A DNA stretch of 64,000 nt from Ancrocorticia populi (GCF_003123745.1 NZ_QETB01000002.1:1-64000), one strand, 5' to 3'. Shown: positions 8,011 to 20,118, counted from the stretch's first letter. Numbers and translations are program-made. Notes: generated from the letters alone by a model not told the origin.

Positions 8011-8979
8011 ATGATGGTTGATTTCAGGTACCACCTCGTTTCACTCGTATCGGTTTTTCTGGCATTGGCAGTTGGCATAATTTTGGGGGCCGGCCCATTA
8101 CAGAACTCGATAGGTAACACGTTGACGGGTCAGATTGATACGTTGCGTGAATCCCGCGATAGTCTGCGCGATGAGCTCGCCGTTACGGAGGACCAGCTTT
8201 CAGGGTCAGATAGCGCACTCGATGTGGCCGCGAACGAGCTACTCCCCGGCACATTGACAGGACGCAATGTGGCGATTGTTGTTCTTCCTGAAGCGAGCAG
8301 CGACGCGGTTTCTGATCTCATCGAGAGTTTAGAGCTGGCTGGAGCTTCTGTTTCAGGTCAAGTTACGTTGAACGAATCCTATGCTAATTCCGAAAAGGCC
8401 ACATACCGCGGCGCCTTTTCCAACCAGGTCTCTGAGTACATCGATTCCCTCCCGGACAATCCCACAAATGATCAGGTGGTTGCGTCGGCTCTCGATTACG
8501 TGCTGCGTAAAGGAACTGGTGACGAGAACGCGAAGGTTCTCCTTGGTTCGTTGACGGCCGAGGGTGACGCCCTCCTTTCGGTGGATCGCGAGGTGAAGGA
8601 TCCTGCAGATGCCGTTATCGTAGTGACTCCTGAGAGTCTGAATACCGAAGATGCTGACCTCACAGCGAATGAGAAGTCCGAGATTGAGTCTCAGACCGGG
8701 ATTTACACGGAGATGTTCTCTGAAGTTGCGGGGAGAGGACCAACGGTTGGTTACGGAAGGGCTTTGAACGACGACGATCTCCTGACCACCCTGCGCGGAA
8801 CCAATGAGGGCTCTACAGTCGATTCAATCGCCACAACACCTGGCCGCATTAACGTACCTCTGGCGGTAGCCTCTGAGATCTCAGGAGATCATGTTTCCCT
8901 CGGCAGCCAGCAGGGAGCGGATGCCCCACTTGGTGAACGCGTTGATGCTTCCTCTAAAGACAATGGAAGTGACAACTGA
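8011..8979 (+). CDS. steB: SteB / MctB-family membrane protein
   Basis: 322 residues. The start MMVDFRYHLVSLVSVFLALAVGIILGAGPL is the signature N-terminus of this family: a short cytoplasmic segment and one membrane helix. A coiled coil (TLRESRDSLRDELAVTEDQLS) follows, then an extracytoplasmic domain. The M. tuberculosis homolog (Rv1698) is called MctB for a role in copper tolerance; the C. glutamicum homolog is SteB, partner of SteA. With steA directly upstream the division role is the more likely one. The tail is polar and low complexity. The stop overlaps the next start as TGATG. Confidence 0.88.
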   Translation: MMVDFRYHLVSLVSVFLALAVGIILGAGPLQNSIGNTLTGQIDTLRESRDSLRDELAVTEDQLSGSDSALDVAANELLPGTLTGRNVAIVVLPEASSDAVSDLIESLELAGASVSGQVTLNESYANSEKATYRGAFSNQVSEYIDSLPDNPTNDQVVASALDYVLRKGTGDENAKVLLGSLTAEGDALLSVDREVKDPADAVIVVTPESLNTEDADLTANEKSEIESQTGIYTEMFSEVAGRGPTVGYGRALNDDDLLTTLRGTNEGSTVDSIATTPGRINVPLAVASEISGDHVSLGSQQGADAPLGERVDASSKDNGSDN

Positions 8980-9791
8980 TGTTCGCCAGCGCGCTGGCAT
9001 CGCTGGGAGCTGCGATCGGAACTAACCGGTTTGTCGAGTCTTCCCCCGGATCTTTTGAATCGTGGGAACGTACGTCATTTAGCGGGCAAGAACTGACTCT
9101 GACTGAGGGCCTAGTGGCGAGCGCGGGAATGATTGCCGCGGCTGCCAGTGTGTCAGGCAGGGCCAAGATCGGAGCCCTCGCAAGTGTAGGTGCCGGTGCC
9201 GTTGCAGGCTACGTTGATGACCAGATGGAGGATCGATTTCCCGCCAAAGGCAAGGGGTTTCATGGGCATCTGGGCGCGCTACGTCAAGGAAAGCTCACGT
9301 CTGGTGCTGTGAAAATCGGCGTGATCGGGCTTGGCGCTAGCGCTGGCGCCGCAACTCTGGCTACCGAACAAGGAGCGTTACGGAAGCTGGGCGGGTGGCT
9401 AGTTCGCACAGGACTTATCGCAGGAACCGCCAACTTCGTCAATTTGCTCGATCTCCGTCCGGGGCGCGCGATCAAGGCAAGCGCCGCAGCATCGGTTCCG
9501 CTCGCATTGAGGTCGAATCCGGGCTCAGGGCTTGCTGCCGGCGTGATCGCAACGGGCGCTGTATGTGCCCGCGATGACCTTGCCGGGCGTGCGATGCTGG
9601 GCGATATGGGCGCCAATGCTATGGGCGCCGGGCTTGGGTTTGCTTTGGCGTCTTCTCCTAGCGCGGCCCTTCGCGTGGGTGCGCTTGCATGCGTGGGCGG
9701 ACTGACTCTACTCAGTGAGAGAGTCTCATTCTCGAAAGTGATCGAAGAGAACCCTGTTCTCTCCCGAATTGATCAGTTCGGACGGCCGTGA
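8979..9791 (+). CDS. Divergent MraY/WecA-like polyprenyl-phosphate transferase homolog
   Basis: 270 residues, hydrophobic, with several membrane segments. Three patches resemble the MraY/WecA superfamily: AGYVDDQMEDR near 71 (the DD motif), NFVNLLDLRPGRA near 153 (MraY has NxxNLTDGLDGLA), and GDMGANAMGAGLGF near 208 (MraY GDxGSxxxGxxLG). The protein is shorter than MraY (about 320-360) and the acidic NLTDGLDG loop is altered. It could be a transferase with a changed substrate or an inactive relative. It sits between steB and murJ, overlapping both neighbours by a few bases, so a link to lipid-linked wall precursors or division is plausible but unproven. Confidence 0.65.
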   Translation: MFASALASLGAAIGTNRFVESSPGSFESWERTSFSGQELTLTEGLVASAGMIAAAASVSGRAKIGALASVGAGAVAGYVDDQMEDRFPAKGKGFHGHLGALRQGKLTSGAVKIGVIGLGASAGAATLATEQGALRKLGGWLVRTGLIAGTANFVNLLDLRPGRAIKASAAASVPLALRSNPGSGLAAGVIATGAVCARDDLAGRAMLGDMGANAMGAGLGFALASSPSAALRVGALACVGGLTLLSERVSFSKVIEENPVLSRIDQFGRP

Positions 9792-11410
9792 ACAAGGCGC
9801 TTGCCACCGTTACGGGGGCGGCCGGGTCAATAGCGATCTTGACGCTGCTCTCGAGGCTGGTTGGTTTTGTACGTACCTGGGTACAAAACGGAGCCCTCGG
9901 AGACACGCTCTCGGGTGAGGCATACTCAACTTCCAATACGGTCCCCAACGTCCTTTTCGAGGTGGCGGCCGGAGGCGCTCTTGCCGGTGCGGTGATCCCT
10001 CTCATCTCGGGTTTCCTCGCGAAGAAGATGGAGGGGGAGGCCTCTCGGACGGCCTCTGCGCTGCTGACGTGGATTGTCACGGTGGGCCTGCCAATCGCTG
10101 GTATTGTCGCATTGGCGGCGACGCCTATAACGACTGCGCTGTTGGGGCGAGGGAGCGACGCGGATGAGGTGGAGCTGGCCGCGGCACTGCTACGTATGTT
10201 CGCGCTCCAGATTCCCTTGTACGGGATCTCGCTTGTTTGTACAGGGATCCTTCAGGCCCATCGGCGATTTATTTTGCCGGCATTGGCGCCGATGCTCTCT
10301 GCGGTGACGGTGATTGGCGCTCTGATGTTGTTCTGGCAGCTCGCGCAGGGCCAGCAGGATAGCCCAACAGCTTTATCAACTGCGTCGATCATGGTCCTTG
10401 GATGGGGAACCACCCTTGGCACCGTGGCGTTCTCACTTCCACAGCTCATCCCCGTTCTGCGGCTAATGCAGATTCGGCCCACGTGGACGTTCCCCCCGGG
10501 GGTGGCCAAGCGGGCGATCAAGCTTATGGGTGCCGGTCTTGGCGGGATCCTTGCGCAGCAGATCCAGATCATCACCATCATGGTGGTAGCTAACACGTAC
10601 GGATCTGGAGCGTCAGGGCAAACGGGTGCCTACCCCATCTACACTTTTGCGAACGCCATCTACATGGTGCCTTATGCCGTGTTCGCCGTTCCGATTGCCA
10701 CGGCAGTGTTCCCGCGGCTCTCGGAGGCAGCGGCTCTTCCTGGAAGACCGGGATTAGCCGAGTTGACTGCTCGGTCCACGCGCCTTGTGCTGGAAATTGG
10801 CATTGTCTGTGTGGCTCTGCTTGCTGTCTTGGCACAGCCTGCGAAACTGGTGTTTGACTACCTGAGGGAGGCATCGGGGCTCGATATCGCGCTTATTGCT
10901 ATGGCTCCGGGTCTTGTGGGTTACGCTCTGATCTACCACTGTTCGAGGGTTCTTTATGCCCTTGAGGCTTCGCGCGCCGTTGTTGTTGTTAACGTGGCGG
11001 CTTGGCTCACGGTCTGTTTGGCGTTGGGCATACAAGTTCTGTTCGGCATCAGTGGGCGCACCGAAGTACTGGCTGCTATAGGTGTAGCAGTATCGGTTGG
11101 TATGACGATCGGGGCGGTGGGGCAGCTTTGGGCCATACGGGCCGCGCTTGGCCCGCGGTCTCTCGCGGGTCTGGGCCGGGCTGCCGTCACGGTTACGGCG
11201 GCATCGGCGGTTGTGGGCGCGATTGGCTATGCTGCGGTTCAAGGCATGCTTAGTTGGCTGGGTTCTGGTCTTATTGGTGCCTTCGCTGCCGTGGTCGCGG
11301 GGGGTCTGGTTATCGTGGGCGGCGGAGGAGCCGCGATATTCCTGACGGATAGGCGTGCCCTCTCAATGGCGACCAAGGCAACGGGCAGTCCGGACCTAGA
11401 AAGTGAATAA
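9788..11410 (+). CDS. murJ: Lipid II flippase MurJ (MviN family)
   Basis: 540 residues and about 14 predicted membrane helices. The N-terminus TLLSRLVGFVRTWVQNGALG...NTVPNVLFEVAAGGALAGAVIPLISGF is typical of MurJ. The conserved polar stretch with TYGSGASGQTGAYPIYTFANAIYMVPYAVFAVPIATAVFPRLSE lies near 260-315. MurJ moves lipid II across the membrane for peptidoglycan synthesis. No kinase-like or FHA-binding C-terminal extension of the mycobacterial MviN type is present. GTG start overlaps the previous stop by 4 bases. Confidence 0.93.
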   Translation: MNKALATVTGAAGSIAILTLLSRLVGFVRTWVQNGALGDTLSGEAYSTSNTVPNVLFEVAAGGALAGAVIPLISGFLAKKMEGEASRTASALLTWIVTVGLPIAGIVALAATPITTALLGRGSDADEVELAAALLRMFALQIPLYGISLVCTGILQAHRRFILPALAPMLSAVTVIGALMLFWQLAQGQQDSPTALSTASIMVLGWGTTLGTVAFSLPQLIPVLRLMQIRPTWTFPPGVAKRAIKLMGAGLGGILAQQIQIITIMVVANTYGSGASGQTGAYPIYTFANAIYMVPYAVFAVPIATAVFPRLSEAAALPGRPGLAELTARSTRLVLEIGIVCVALLAVLAQPAKLVFDYLREASGLDIALIAMAPGLVGYALIYHCSRVLYALEASRAVVVVNVAAWLTVCLALGIQVLFGISGRTEVLAAIGVAVSVGMTIGAVGQLWAIRAALGPRSLAGLGRAAVTVTAASAVVGAIGYAAVQGMLSWLGSGLIGAFAAVVAGGLVIVGGGGAAIFLTDRRALSMATKATGSPDLESE

Positions 11411-11456
11411 CACCTGTTAACGTGCGCGAAATAGAGGGGTGTTAGGCTGGAGTTCC

Positions 11457-13136
11457 GTGGAACATACTAAGGCCCGTCTCCCGGGAAATCAGAACACGGT
11501 CACTAGGCACATTTTTGTTACCGGTGGCGTCGCAAGCTCACTGGGCAAGGGCCTGACGGCCTCTAGCTTAGGGCGGCTCCTTCGCTCGCGCGGCATGCGC
11601 GTAGCGATGCAAAAGCTCGATCCCTACATCAACGTGGATCCGGGCACGATGAACCCGTTCCAACACGGAGAAGTTTTCGTGACCGAAGATGGTGCGGAGA
11701 CGGATCTGGATATCGGCCACTATGAGCGCTTCCTTGACGTGGAGCTCACCGGTGCGGCGAACTCCACCACGGGGCAGGTCTACTCGCGAGTCCTTGCCCG
11801 CGAGCGGGCTGGCGAATATCTGGGAGAGTGTGTGCAGGTAATCCCGCACATCACTAACGAAATTATTGAGCAGATGCGTGCTCAGGCCCTCCCGGACAAG
11901 GACGGGAATGTTCCGGACGTCATCATCACCGAAATTGGCGGAACAGTTGGCGATATTGAATCCCAGCCGTTCCTCGAGGCTGCGCGCCAAGTCCGTCAGA
12001 TCGTGGGGCGTGAGAACGTTCTGTTCATCCACGTGTCCCTTGTCCCGTACCTCGCCGCTGGTGGCGAGCTGAAGACCAAGCCTACGCAACACTCCGTCGC
12101 GGCCCTGCGCAACATTGGCATCCAGCCGGATGCGATTGTGTTGCGTTGCGACCGCGAACTGACGGAGGGTATTAAGAACAAAGTGGCACTGATGTGCGAT
12201 GTGGACCGCGAAGCTGTTGTTGAATGCCGCGACGCTGCTTCGATCTACGAGATCCCGGTGACGTTGGCTAATGAGGGTTTGGACACCTACGTGGTTCGGC
12301 GCCTTGGGCTGAGCTTCCGGGACGTTGATTGGACCGAGTGGAACGTTCTACTAGACCGCGTACGGCATCCGCGTGCGACCGTCCGCGTGGCGCTGGTGGG
12401 TAAGTACGTTGACCTGCACGATGCCTACCTATCCGTTGCCGAGGCACTACGTGCCGGTGGCTTCGCCCATTCTGTTGCCGTGGAGATCGTATGGGTAGCC
12501 TCGGATCTGTGTGAGACCGAAGAAGGTGCGGGCAAACAGTTCGCCGATATTGACGCTATTTTGGTGCCAGGCGGGTTCGGCGTTCGCGGACTCGACGGGA
12601 AGATTGGCGCCCTACGGTATGCCAGAGAGCATGGCATCCCAACACTCGGTATCTGCCTCGGTCTGCAATGCATGGTGATTGAGGCAGCTCGAAACCTCTG
12701 CGGTCTCACCGGCGCCTCTTCAACCGAGTTCGATCCGGCTACCGGGGTACCCGTCATTGCCACCATGGACGAGCAGCGCGAGTTCGTAGATGGTGAAGGG
12801 GACCTGGGAGGGACCATGCGTCTAGGTGCCTACCCAGCCGAACTCTCTGAGGGATCGCTTGCCGCTGAGACCTATGGATCGAACCGCGTGAGTGAGCGCC
12901 ACCGCCACCGCTATGAAGTGAACCAGGCATATCGTAGCGAGCTGGAGGAGGCCGGACTGAAGGTAAGCGGAACCTCCCCAGACGGTACACTGGTGGAGTT
13001 TGTAGAGCTAGACCGTGCCCTTCATCCCTACTATGTGGCCACCCAGGCCCATCCAGAGTTTAAGAGCCGGCCCACTGCCGCTCACCCGCTTTTCGCGGGC
13101 CTGATCGGCGCCGCCTGCCAGAGGAGGAAATTATGA
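11457..13136 (+). CDS. pyrG: CTP synthase
   Basis: About 559 residues. The synthetase domain opens with [25 protein letters not shown] and has the Mg-binding [11 protein letters not shown] near 165. The glutamine amidotransferase domain has the nucleophile Cys in GICLGLQCM near residue 400 and the C-terminal [16 protein letters not shown] with the catalytic His and Glu. It converts UTP to CTP with glutamine as ammonia source. GTG at 11457 is chosen because GGAG lies just upstream; an in-frame GTG at 11439 is the alternative. The coding end overlaps the next gene as ATGA. Confidence 0.96.
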   Translation: MEHTKARLPGNQNTVTRHIFVTGGVASSLGKGLTASSLGRLLRSRGMRVAMQKLDPYINVDPGTMNPFQHGEVFVTEDGAETDLDIGHYERFLDVELTGAANSTTGQVYSRVLARERAGEYLGECVQVIPHITNEIIEQMRAQALPDKDGNVPDVIITEIGGTVGDIESQPFLEAARQVRQIVGRENVLFIHVSLVPYLAAGGELKTKPTQHSVAALRNIGIQPDAIVLRCDRELTEGIKNKVALMCDVDREAVVECRDAASIYEIPVTLANEGLDTYVVRRLGLSFRDVDWTEWNVLLDRVRHPRATVRVALVGKYVDLHDAYLSVAEALRAGGFAHSVAVEIVWVASDLCETEEGAGKQFADIDAILVPGGFGVRGLDGKIGALRYAREHGIPTLGICLGLQCMVIEAARNLCGLTGASSTEFDPATGVPVIATMDEQREFVDGEGDLGGTMRLGAYPAELSEGSLAAETYGSNRVSERHRHRYEVNQAYRSELEEAGLKVSGTSPDGTLVEFVELDRALHPYYVATQAHPEFKSRPTAAHPLFAGLIGAACQRRKL

Positions 13137-13711
13137 CTGAGCTTGTGGACGTGCGCGATGATGAGCACGCGCGCCTTGTCCGGAGCTCCGAGCATTATCA
13201 CGGCCACATCCTGGATGTGGTGGCTGATGATATCGAGCTGGCCTCAACCGGCGCATCCATAACTCGGGAGTACATCCGCCATGACGATGCAGTGGGAATC
13301 TTGGCAGTGCGCGATGGTGCCGCAGGCGAAGAGGTTCTCCTTATACGCCAGTATCGCCACCCGGTCCGCAGCCTCCTGTGGGAGATCCCGGCGGGGCTCC
13401 TCGACATTGAGGGCGAGGATAAGGCTGTGGCGGCTGCACGGGAACTTGGAGAGGAGACGGATTACGAGGCGGAGAGCTTGACGCCGCTCGCGAGCTTCTA
13501 CACGTCGCCCGGTTGTTCGGACGAACTCCTCCATGTGTATCTTGCTCGTGGAGTCAGCCCCTCATTGTCCAACTTTGCGAGAGAGGATGAGGAAGCGGAG
13601 ATCGAAACTCACTGGTTCCCGTTTGAAGATGTTGCCGCTGCAGTTCTTGCGGGCAAGCTCCATTCCCCAAGCCTCGTGGTGGCTGTCTTGGCTTACGCCA
13701 CTAACCGGTAG
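13133..13711 (+). CDS. Nudix hydrolase, ADP-ribose pyrophosphatase type (Rv1700-type)
   Basis: 192 residues. The Nudix box region reads [20 protein letters not shown] followed by GEETDY. The RE and EE metal-binding residues are present, but the glycine after EET, usual in the Nudix box, is Asp. The region before ([21 protein letters not shown]) and after ([19 protein letters not shown]) is that of ADP-ribose pyrophosphatases. Position directly after pyrG matches M. tuberculosis Rv1700, an ADP-ribose pyrophosphatase. The ribosome site AGGAGGAAATT precedes the ATG, which overlaps the pyrG stop. The operon ends here. Confidence 0.87.
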   Translation: MTELVDVRDDEHARLVRSSEHYHGHILDVVADDIELASTGASITREYIRHDDAVGILAVRDGAAGEEVLLIRQYRHPVRSLLWEIPAGLLDIEGEDKAVAAARELGEETDYEAESLTPLASFYTSPGCSDELLHVYLARGVSPSLSNFAREDEEAEIETHWFPFEDVAAAVLAGKLHSPSLVVAVLAYATNR

Positions 13712-13810
13712 GGACCGTTTCTTCCTGCTCTCTTCTGCGCGCGAACGGGTTAAGGGCACGAATAAATACGGATGTATTTCGGGCGCTTTTCTGAGAAAGT
13801 GGCGGTTTAT

Positions 13811-13883
13811 CACGGGCTGCGCAGCTCGTGCACTTAAAGCACGGCTAACCTAACGTGCCAATCCTCACATTGGAATTATTCCA
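13811..13883. promoter_or_regulatory. Cluster of palindromes and a DtxR/IdeR-like half site upstream of sufR
   Basis: The 244-base gap before sufR has three notable pieces. One is a near-perfect palindrome at 13811-13830 (one mismatched pair). The second is GGCTAACCTAA at 13843-13853, identical to the right half of the DtxR/IdeR iron box TTAGGTTAGGCTAACCTAA, though the left half is poor. The third is a perfect interrupted palindrome TGGAATTATTCCA at 13871-13883. SufR autoregulation or iron control would fit the downstream operon. No clear -35/-10 pair was found. Function is inferred. Confidence 0.4.
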
Positions 13884-13955
13884 GAAAAGCGACTCGGCGG
13901 TGGAATTTTGAAAGGTCCTTGTTGTTTAATAGTGGGGGTAGGGGAGGAGGCTCAG

Positions 13956-14669
13956 ATGACCGGCTTATCAGATAACGATATCGGCACACGAGACCGGATC
14001 CTCCGTCTCATTATTGAGAAGGGCCCGGTTACTTCAGCGGAACTCGCGAAGGAACTTGTCTTGACCGCCGCAGCAGTGCGGAGGCATTTGGCTCAGCTTG
14101 AGATAGACGGACAAATAACCGAATACGAGGGCGTCGCGTCCAAGCCAGCAAGGCGTGGGCGGCCCTCTAGGCGTTACGTAGCAACTGGCGAAGGCCAAGC
14201 GACTTTCGGAGACTCCTATGGGGACGTGGCCACTCAGGCCCTCGACTTCCTGTATGACTCTCTGGGTGATGACGGTATATGGAAGTTTGCACAGCAACGC
14301 ATCCATGGCCTTGAGGCCCGCTACCGGGACGCCATCGCTTCATCCGGAGATGATCTCGAAGCCAGAGCTCACGCCCTCGCACGGGTCTTGACCCAAGACG
14401 GTTATGCGGCAAGCATCCGAAAGGGCCCGGGGGGCTACACGCTTCAACTGTGTCAGGGCCACTGTCCAATTCAGGAAGTGGCAACTGCATACCCGGCGAT
14501 GTGCGAGGCAGAGACTCAAGCATTTCATCGACTTCTCGGCGTGCACGTTCAGCGCCTAGCCACTCTTGCGGGTGGCGAGCACGTGTGCACGCTTACGATC
14601 CCTCTTGTTTCGCGCACCCGTGAAACAACACCAACATGGAAGGACAGCCATGACACAAACCCGGCATGA
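13956..14669 (+). CDS. sufR: Iron-sulfur transcriptional repressor SufR
   Basis: About 237 residues. An N-terminal DeoR/ArsR-like winged helix ([24 protein letters not shown]...[16 protein letters not shown]) is followed by the family's C-terminal cluster-binding region. [17 protein letters not shown] and GGEHVCTL carry the three conserved cysteines expected to hold a 4Fe-4S cluster. SufR represses the suf operon when clusters are plentiful and directly precedes it here. ATG at 13956 is chosen because a strong GGGGAGGAGG site lies 5 bases upstream; a TTG at 13908 has none. The 3' end overlaps sufB by 20 bases, which suggests translational coupling. Confidence 0.92.
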   Translation: MTGLSDNDIGTRDRILRLIIEKGPVTSAELAKELVLTAAAVRRHLAQLEIDGQITEYEGVASKPARRGRPSRRYVATGEGQATFGDSYGDVATQALDFLYDSLGDDGIWKFAQQRIHGLEARYRDAIASSGDDLEARAHALARVLTQDGYAASIRKGPGGYTLQLCQGHCPIQEVATAYPAMCEAETQAFHRLLGVHVQRLATLAGGEHVCTLTIPLVSRTRETTPTWKDSHDTNPA

Positions 14670-16101
14670 GGCCGCGGTTGCTGAGGCTATTAATGAGCAG
14701 CAGGAAACCATTGAGGCACTGGGAGGCCGCTACAGCTTTGGTTGGCACGATTCCGATGCCGCCGGTGAAGCTGCGCAGCGGGGCCTGAACGAGGACGTTG
14801 TTCGCAACATTTCCTCAGTGAAGGGTGAGCCGGAGTGGATGCTCAAGCGGCGCCTGAAGGCGCTCAAGCTGTTCGAGCGTCGCCCGATGCCAACTTGGGG
14901 CGCCGATCTCTCCGGCATTGATTTTGACGAGTACAAGTACTTCGTTAAGTCCACTGAGAAGCCCGCCAAGTCATGGGAGGAGCTCCCCGAGGATATCCGC
15001 GAAACTTACGATCGTTTGGGTATCCCCGAGGCGGAGAAGGCCCGTCTTGTGTCCGGCGTTGCGGCCCAGTACGAATCAGAAGTTGTGTACAACCAGATCC
15101 GTGAGGATCTCGAAGAGCAGGGCGTCATCTTCCTCGATACGGATACCGCACTGCGCGAGCACGGGGATCTAGTCAAAGAGTATTTCGGTACGGTGATCCC
15201 TTCGGGTGACAACAAGTTTGCCTCGCTGAACACCGCAGTGTGGTCCGGCGGCTCGTTCATCTACGTGCCCAAGGGCGTTCATGTGGACATCCCACTTCAG
15301 GCATACTTCCGCATCAACACCGAGTCCATGGGCCAGTTCGAGCGCACACTCATCATCGCGGACGAAGGATCCTACGTTCACTACGTTGAGGGTTGTACCG
15401 CCCCGATTTACCAGCGCGATTCGCTGCATTCGGCCATCGTGGAGATCATCGTGAAGAAGAATGCTCACGTGCGTTACACGACGATCCAGAACTGGTCCAA
15501 TAACGTGCTGAACCTCGTGACCCAGCGCGCCTCCGTGTACGAAGGCGGAACGATGGAGTGGATCGATGGCAACATTGGTTCGCGAATCAACATGAAGTAC
15601 CCGGCTTGCGTGCTCCTTGGCGAGCATGCTCACGGTGAAGCTCTCTCCGCTGCTTTTGCTGGCCCGGGACAACATCAGGACACTGGCGCGAAGATGATTC
15701 ATTCTGCTCCGTATACCACGTCCTCGATTGTTTCGAAGTCGATTTCCCGTGGCGGCGGCCGTTCATCCTACCGTGGGCTTGTCCAGATTGAGGAGAATGC
15801 GCATCGGTCAAAGTCCTCGGTTGTGTGTGATGCCCTCCTGGTAGATGACATTTCCCGGACCGACACGTACCCCTACGTGGACGTGCGCACGGACGATGTG
15901 GAGATGGGCCACGAAGCCACGGTGTCCAAGGTATCCGAGGATCAGTTGTTCTATCTGGAGCAGCGTGGGCTAACCGAGCAGGAAGCCATGGCCATGGTTG
16001 TCCGCGGATTCGTGGAGCCGATCGCCCGTGAGCTGCCCATGGAGTACGCACTTGAACTCAACCGGCTTATCGAGCTTCAGATGGAAGGAAGCGTCGGCTA
16101 A
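14650..16101 (+). CDS. sufB: Fe-S cluster assembly scaffold protein SufB
   Basis: 483 residues, typical length. Conserved SufB stretches include [40 protein letters not shown] and the C-terminal [16 protein letters not shown]. SufB pairs with SufD and the ATPase SufC to build clusters; the SBCD scaffold uses a conserved Cys and Glu in SufB. ATG at 14650 follows a GAAGGAC site. No intein is present, in contrast to M. tuberculosis Rv1461. sufD begins at the very next base after the stop. Confidence 0.96.
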   Translation: MTQTRHEAAVAEAINEQQETIEALGGRYSFGWHDSDAAGEAAQRGLNEDVVRNISSVKGEPEWMLKRRLKALKLFERRPMPTWGADLSGIDFDEYKYFVKSTEKPAKSWEELPEDIRETYDRLGIPEAEKARLVSGVAAQYESEVVYNQIREDLEEQGVIFLDTDTALREHGDLVKEYFGTVIPSGDNKFASLNTAVWSGGSFIYVPKGVHVDIPLQAYFRINTESMGQFERTLIIADEGSYVHYVEGCTAPIYQRDSLHSAIVEIIVKKNAHVRYTTIQNWSNNVLNLVTQRASVYEGGTMEWIDGNIGSRINMKYPACVLLGEHAHGEALSAAFAGPGQHQDTGAKMIHSAPYTTSSIVSKSISRGGGRSSYRGLVQIEENAHRSKSSVVCDALLVDDISRTDTYPYVDVRTDDVEMGHEATVSKVSEDQLFYLEQRGLTEQEAMAMVVRGFVEPIARELPMEYALELNRLIELQMEGSVG

Positions 16102-17289
16102 ATGACAACGCCAAATTTGTCCACCGATCACTCGCGCGCAAAACTCGTCGAAGACGAGGATTTTGGGACTGGAGTTTCCCGCGCTGATCGCCCCACGTCT
16201 TTCTCCGCAGACGATTTCTCTGTCCCCACGGGCGAAGAGGAAGAGTGGCGCTTTACTCCCATGGACCGCGTTGCGGATTTCATTGGTAATCGGCTCCTTG
16301 CCTCCCCGGCTAACGTGACGTCCGATTCGGCAAAGCTCGAGACCGTGACCCGTAAGGATCCGCGCCTCGGCACCGTGGGCGAACCGGACGATCGCTCCGC
16401 GGCTTTGGCTTGGGAAGCATTTTCCGAGGCTTACGTTGTTACGATTCCTAACGACGACGAAGCCCACGAGATCGCCGTTTCCTTCAATGTTCCAGACGGA
16501 ATGCATGCCGCCCACACAGCGATCATTGCTGAAGCCGGGTCCAGGGGAACGGTTGTGCTGGAGCATACCGGCACGGGCGAGCTGACCGAGGGCGTCGAAA
16601 TCACCGTGGGTGACGAAGCCGAACTGACAGTTGTGTCCGTTCAGGAGGCTGATCGCACTGCGCGTCATTTCTCCAACCAGCGCATTTCGGTTGGCCGCGA
16701 TGCAAAGGTCAAGCACATCCTCGTGACCATCGGTGGCGACCTTGTGCGAATCTCCACCTCGGTGAGCTATCAGGGTGAAGGCGGCACCGCCGAACTTCTG
16801 GGTGCCTACATCACGGAGAGCGGCGAGCATCAAGAGCATCGCATCTTCGTTGATCACGGGCCGAAGAACTGCGTGTCCCGCGCCACCTACAAGGGTGCGC
16901 TCCAAGGGGAGGAAGCACATTCGGTGTGGATTGGCGACGTGCTGATCCGGGCTGAGGCTGCTAACACGGATACCTACGAACTCAACCGCAACCTCGTTCT
17001 GACCCGTGGAGCTAAGGCGGATTCCGTTCCGAACCTCGAGATCAAGACCGGCGAAATCGTCGGAGCTGGCCACGCTTCAGCTACCGGACGTTTCGATGAG
17101 GAGCAGCTCTTCTACCTGCAGGCACGTGGAATTCCAGAGGATATCGCGCGCCGCTTGGTGGTCCGCGGGTTCTTTGCGGAACTCGTTGAGCAGATCGGCG
17201 TTGAGTCCATCGAAAACAAGCTCATGGCCGCCATTGAGCGCGAGCTTGATATCGCTGAACTTGAAGCCAACTCGGAGGAACCGAAGTGA
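16102..17289 (+). CDS. sufD: Fe-S cluster assembly protein SufD
   Basis: 395 residues. The beta-helix core has GEGGTAELLGAYIT, HRIFVDHGPKNCVSRATYKGAL and the SufB/D family end ATGRFDEEQLFYLQARGIPEDIARRLVVRGFF. The conserved His of the SufD cluster site lies in the VDHGPKN segment. An N-terminal stretch before residue 40 is polar and variable, as usual. ATG immediately abuts the sufB stop, and the stop overlaps the next gene by 4 bases. Confidence 0.94.
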   Translation: MTTPNLSTDHSRAKLVEDEDFGTGVSRADRPTSFSADDFSVPTGEEEEWRFTPMDRVADFIGNRLLASPANVTSDSAKLETVTRKDPRLGTVGEPDDRSAALAWEAFSEAYVVTIPNDDEAHEIAVSFNVPDGMHAAHTAIIAEAGSRGTVVLEHTGTGELTEGVEITVGDEAELTVVSVQEADRTARHFSNQRISVGRDAKVKHILVTIGGDLVRISTSVSYQGEGGTAELLGAYITESGEHQEHRIFVDHGPKNCVSRATYKGALQGEEAHSVWIGDVLIRAEAANTDTYELNRNLVLTRGAKADSVPNLEIKTGEIVGAGHASATGRFDEEQLFYLQARGIPEDIARRLVVRGFFAELVEQIGVESIENKLMAAIERELDIAELEANSEEPK

Positions 17290-17621
17290 GTTTCCAAGTC
17301 GCGTGCGCTACCACGGAGCTAGATCCTGAAGAGGCCCTTCAGGTGATCTTGGCCGACTCCGCGGGGACTAATGTTCCCGTGGCAGTTGTCCGGGACTCTG
17401 ACGGCTCTTGGCACGCGATTGGCGATACCTGCTCGCACCAGAACTATTCACTCGCGGAAGGCGACGTGGAAGACGGAACGATCGAGTGCTGGAAGCACGG
17501 CGCCCCGTTCGATCTTGCCACGGGCAATCCGCTCTCACTGCCGGCCACCAAGCCGGTCCCTGTCTACTCTATTGAGATCAATGACGGCGACGTTCTTGTC
17601 GACGTCGACGTCACCCTGTAA
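17286..17621 (+). CDS. Rieske-type 2Fe-2S ferredoxin of the suf operon
   Basis: 111 residues with the two Rieske ligand pairs: CSHQNYSLAEG (Cys-x-His) and CWKHGAPFD (Cys-x2-His). It resembles the small non-haem dioxygenase ferredoxin components often found between sufD and sufC in actinobacteria. Its role is probably electron supply to cluster assembly or a substrate of it, but no specific partner is established. GTG start overlapping sufD by 4 bases. Confidence 0.88.
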   Translation: MSFQVACATTELDPEEALQVILADSAGTNVPVAVVRDSDGSWHAIGDTCSHQNYSLAEGDVEDGTIECWKHGAPFDLATGNPLSLPATKPVPVYSIEINDGDVLVDVDVTL

Positions 17622-17636
17622 AAGGAGATCATCACC

Positions 17637-19644
<2,008 letters not shown>

Positions 19645-19645
<1 letters not shown>

Positions 19646-20118
19646 TGGACGATCTGGATGCGATGTACCAGCAGATCATCTTGGACGCCGCTCGTGAACG
19701 CCACGGCGAAGGCGAACTAGCTGAGCCAGATGGGGAGTCCTTTCAGGTCAACACCACCTGTGGCGATCAGGTGAATATGCAGGTCCAGTTGTCTCAAGAC
19801 GGCAAGCGGATCGAGCACATCGGATGGCAGGGACAGGGATGTTCCATTTCGCAGGCATCCATTTCGATTATGACCGAAATGGTTGAGGGAAAAGACATCA
19901 CCGAGGCCATGGATCTGTTCACGACCTTCCGTCACCTGATGGATACCCGCGGGCACGAACTGAGCGAGCAGGACGAGGACAAACTGGAGGACGCCGGCGC
20001 GTTCGTTGGAGTGTCCAAGTTTCCCATGAGAGTCAAGTGCGCGTTGCTGGGTTGGATGGCGATGCGAGATGCAACCGATCAGGCGCTGGGCGCCGATCTA
20101 GGAGGAAAAGATGACTGA
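19645..20118 (+). CDS. sufU: SufU zinc-dependent sulfur transfer protein
   Basis: 157 residues, IscU-like fold. The zinc ligands of SufU are visible: Cys and Asp in TTCGDQVNM near 40, Cys in GQGCSISQAS near 65, and Cys in MRVKCALLGW near 130. The insertion between the second and third ligand sites marks SufU rather than IscU. It accepts persulfide sulfur from SufS. Overlaps sufS by one base and the next gene by 8. Confidence 0.94.

Noticed and set aside
15970-17073. A 367-codon reverse-strand open frame opposite sufB and sufD
   Set aside because: Shadow of high-GC codon usage. sufB and sufD on the forward strand are fully conserved.
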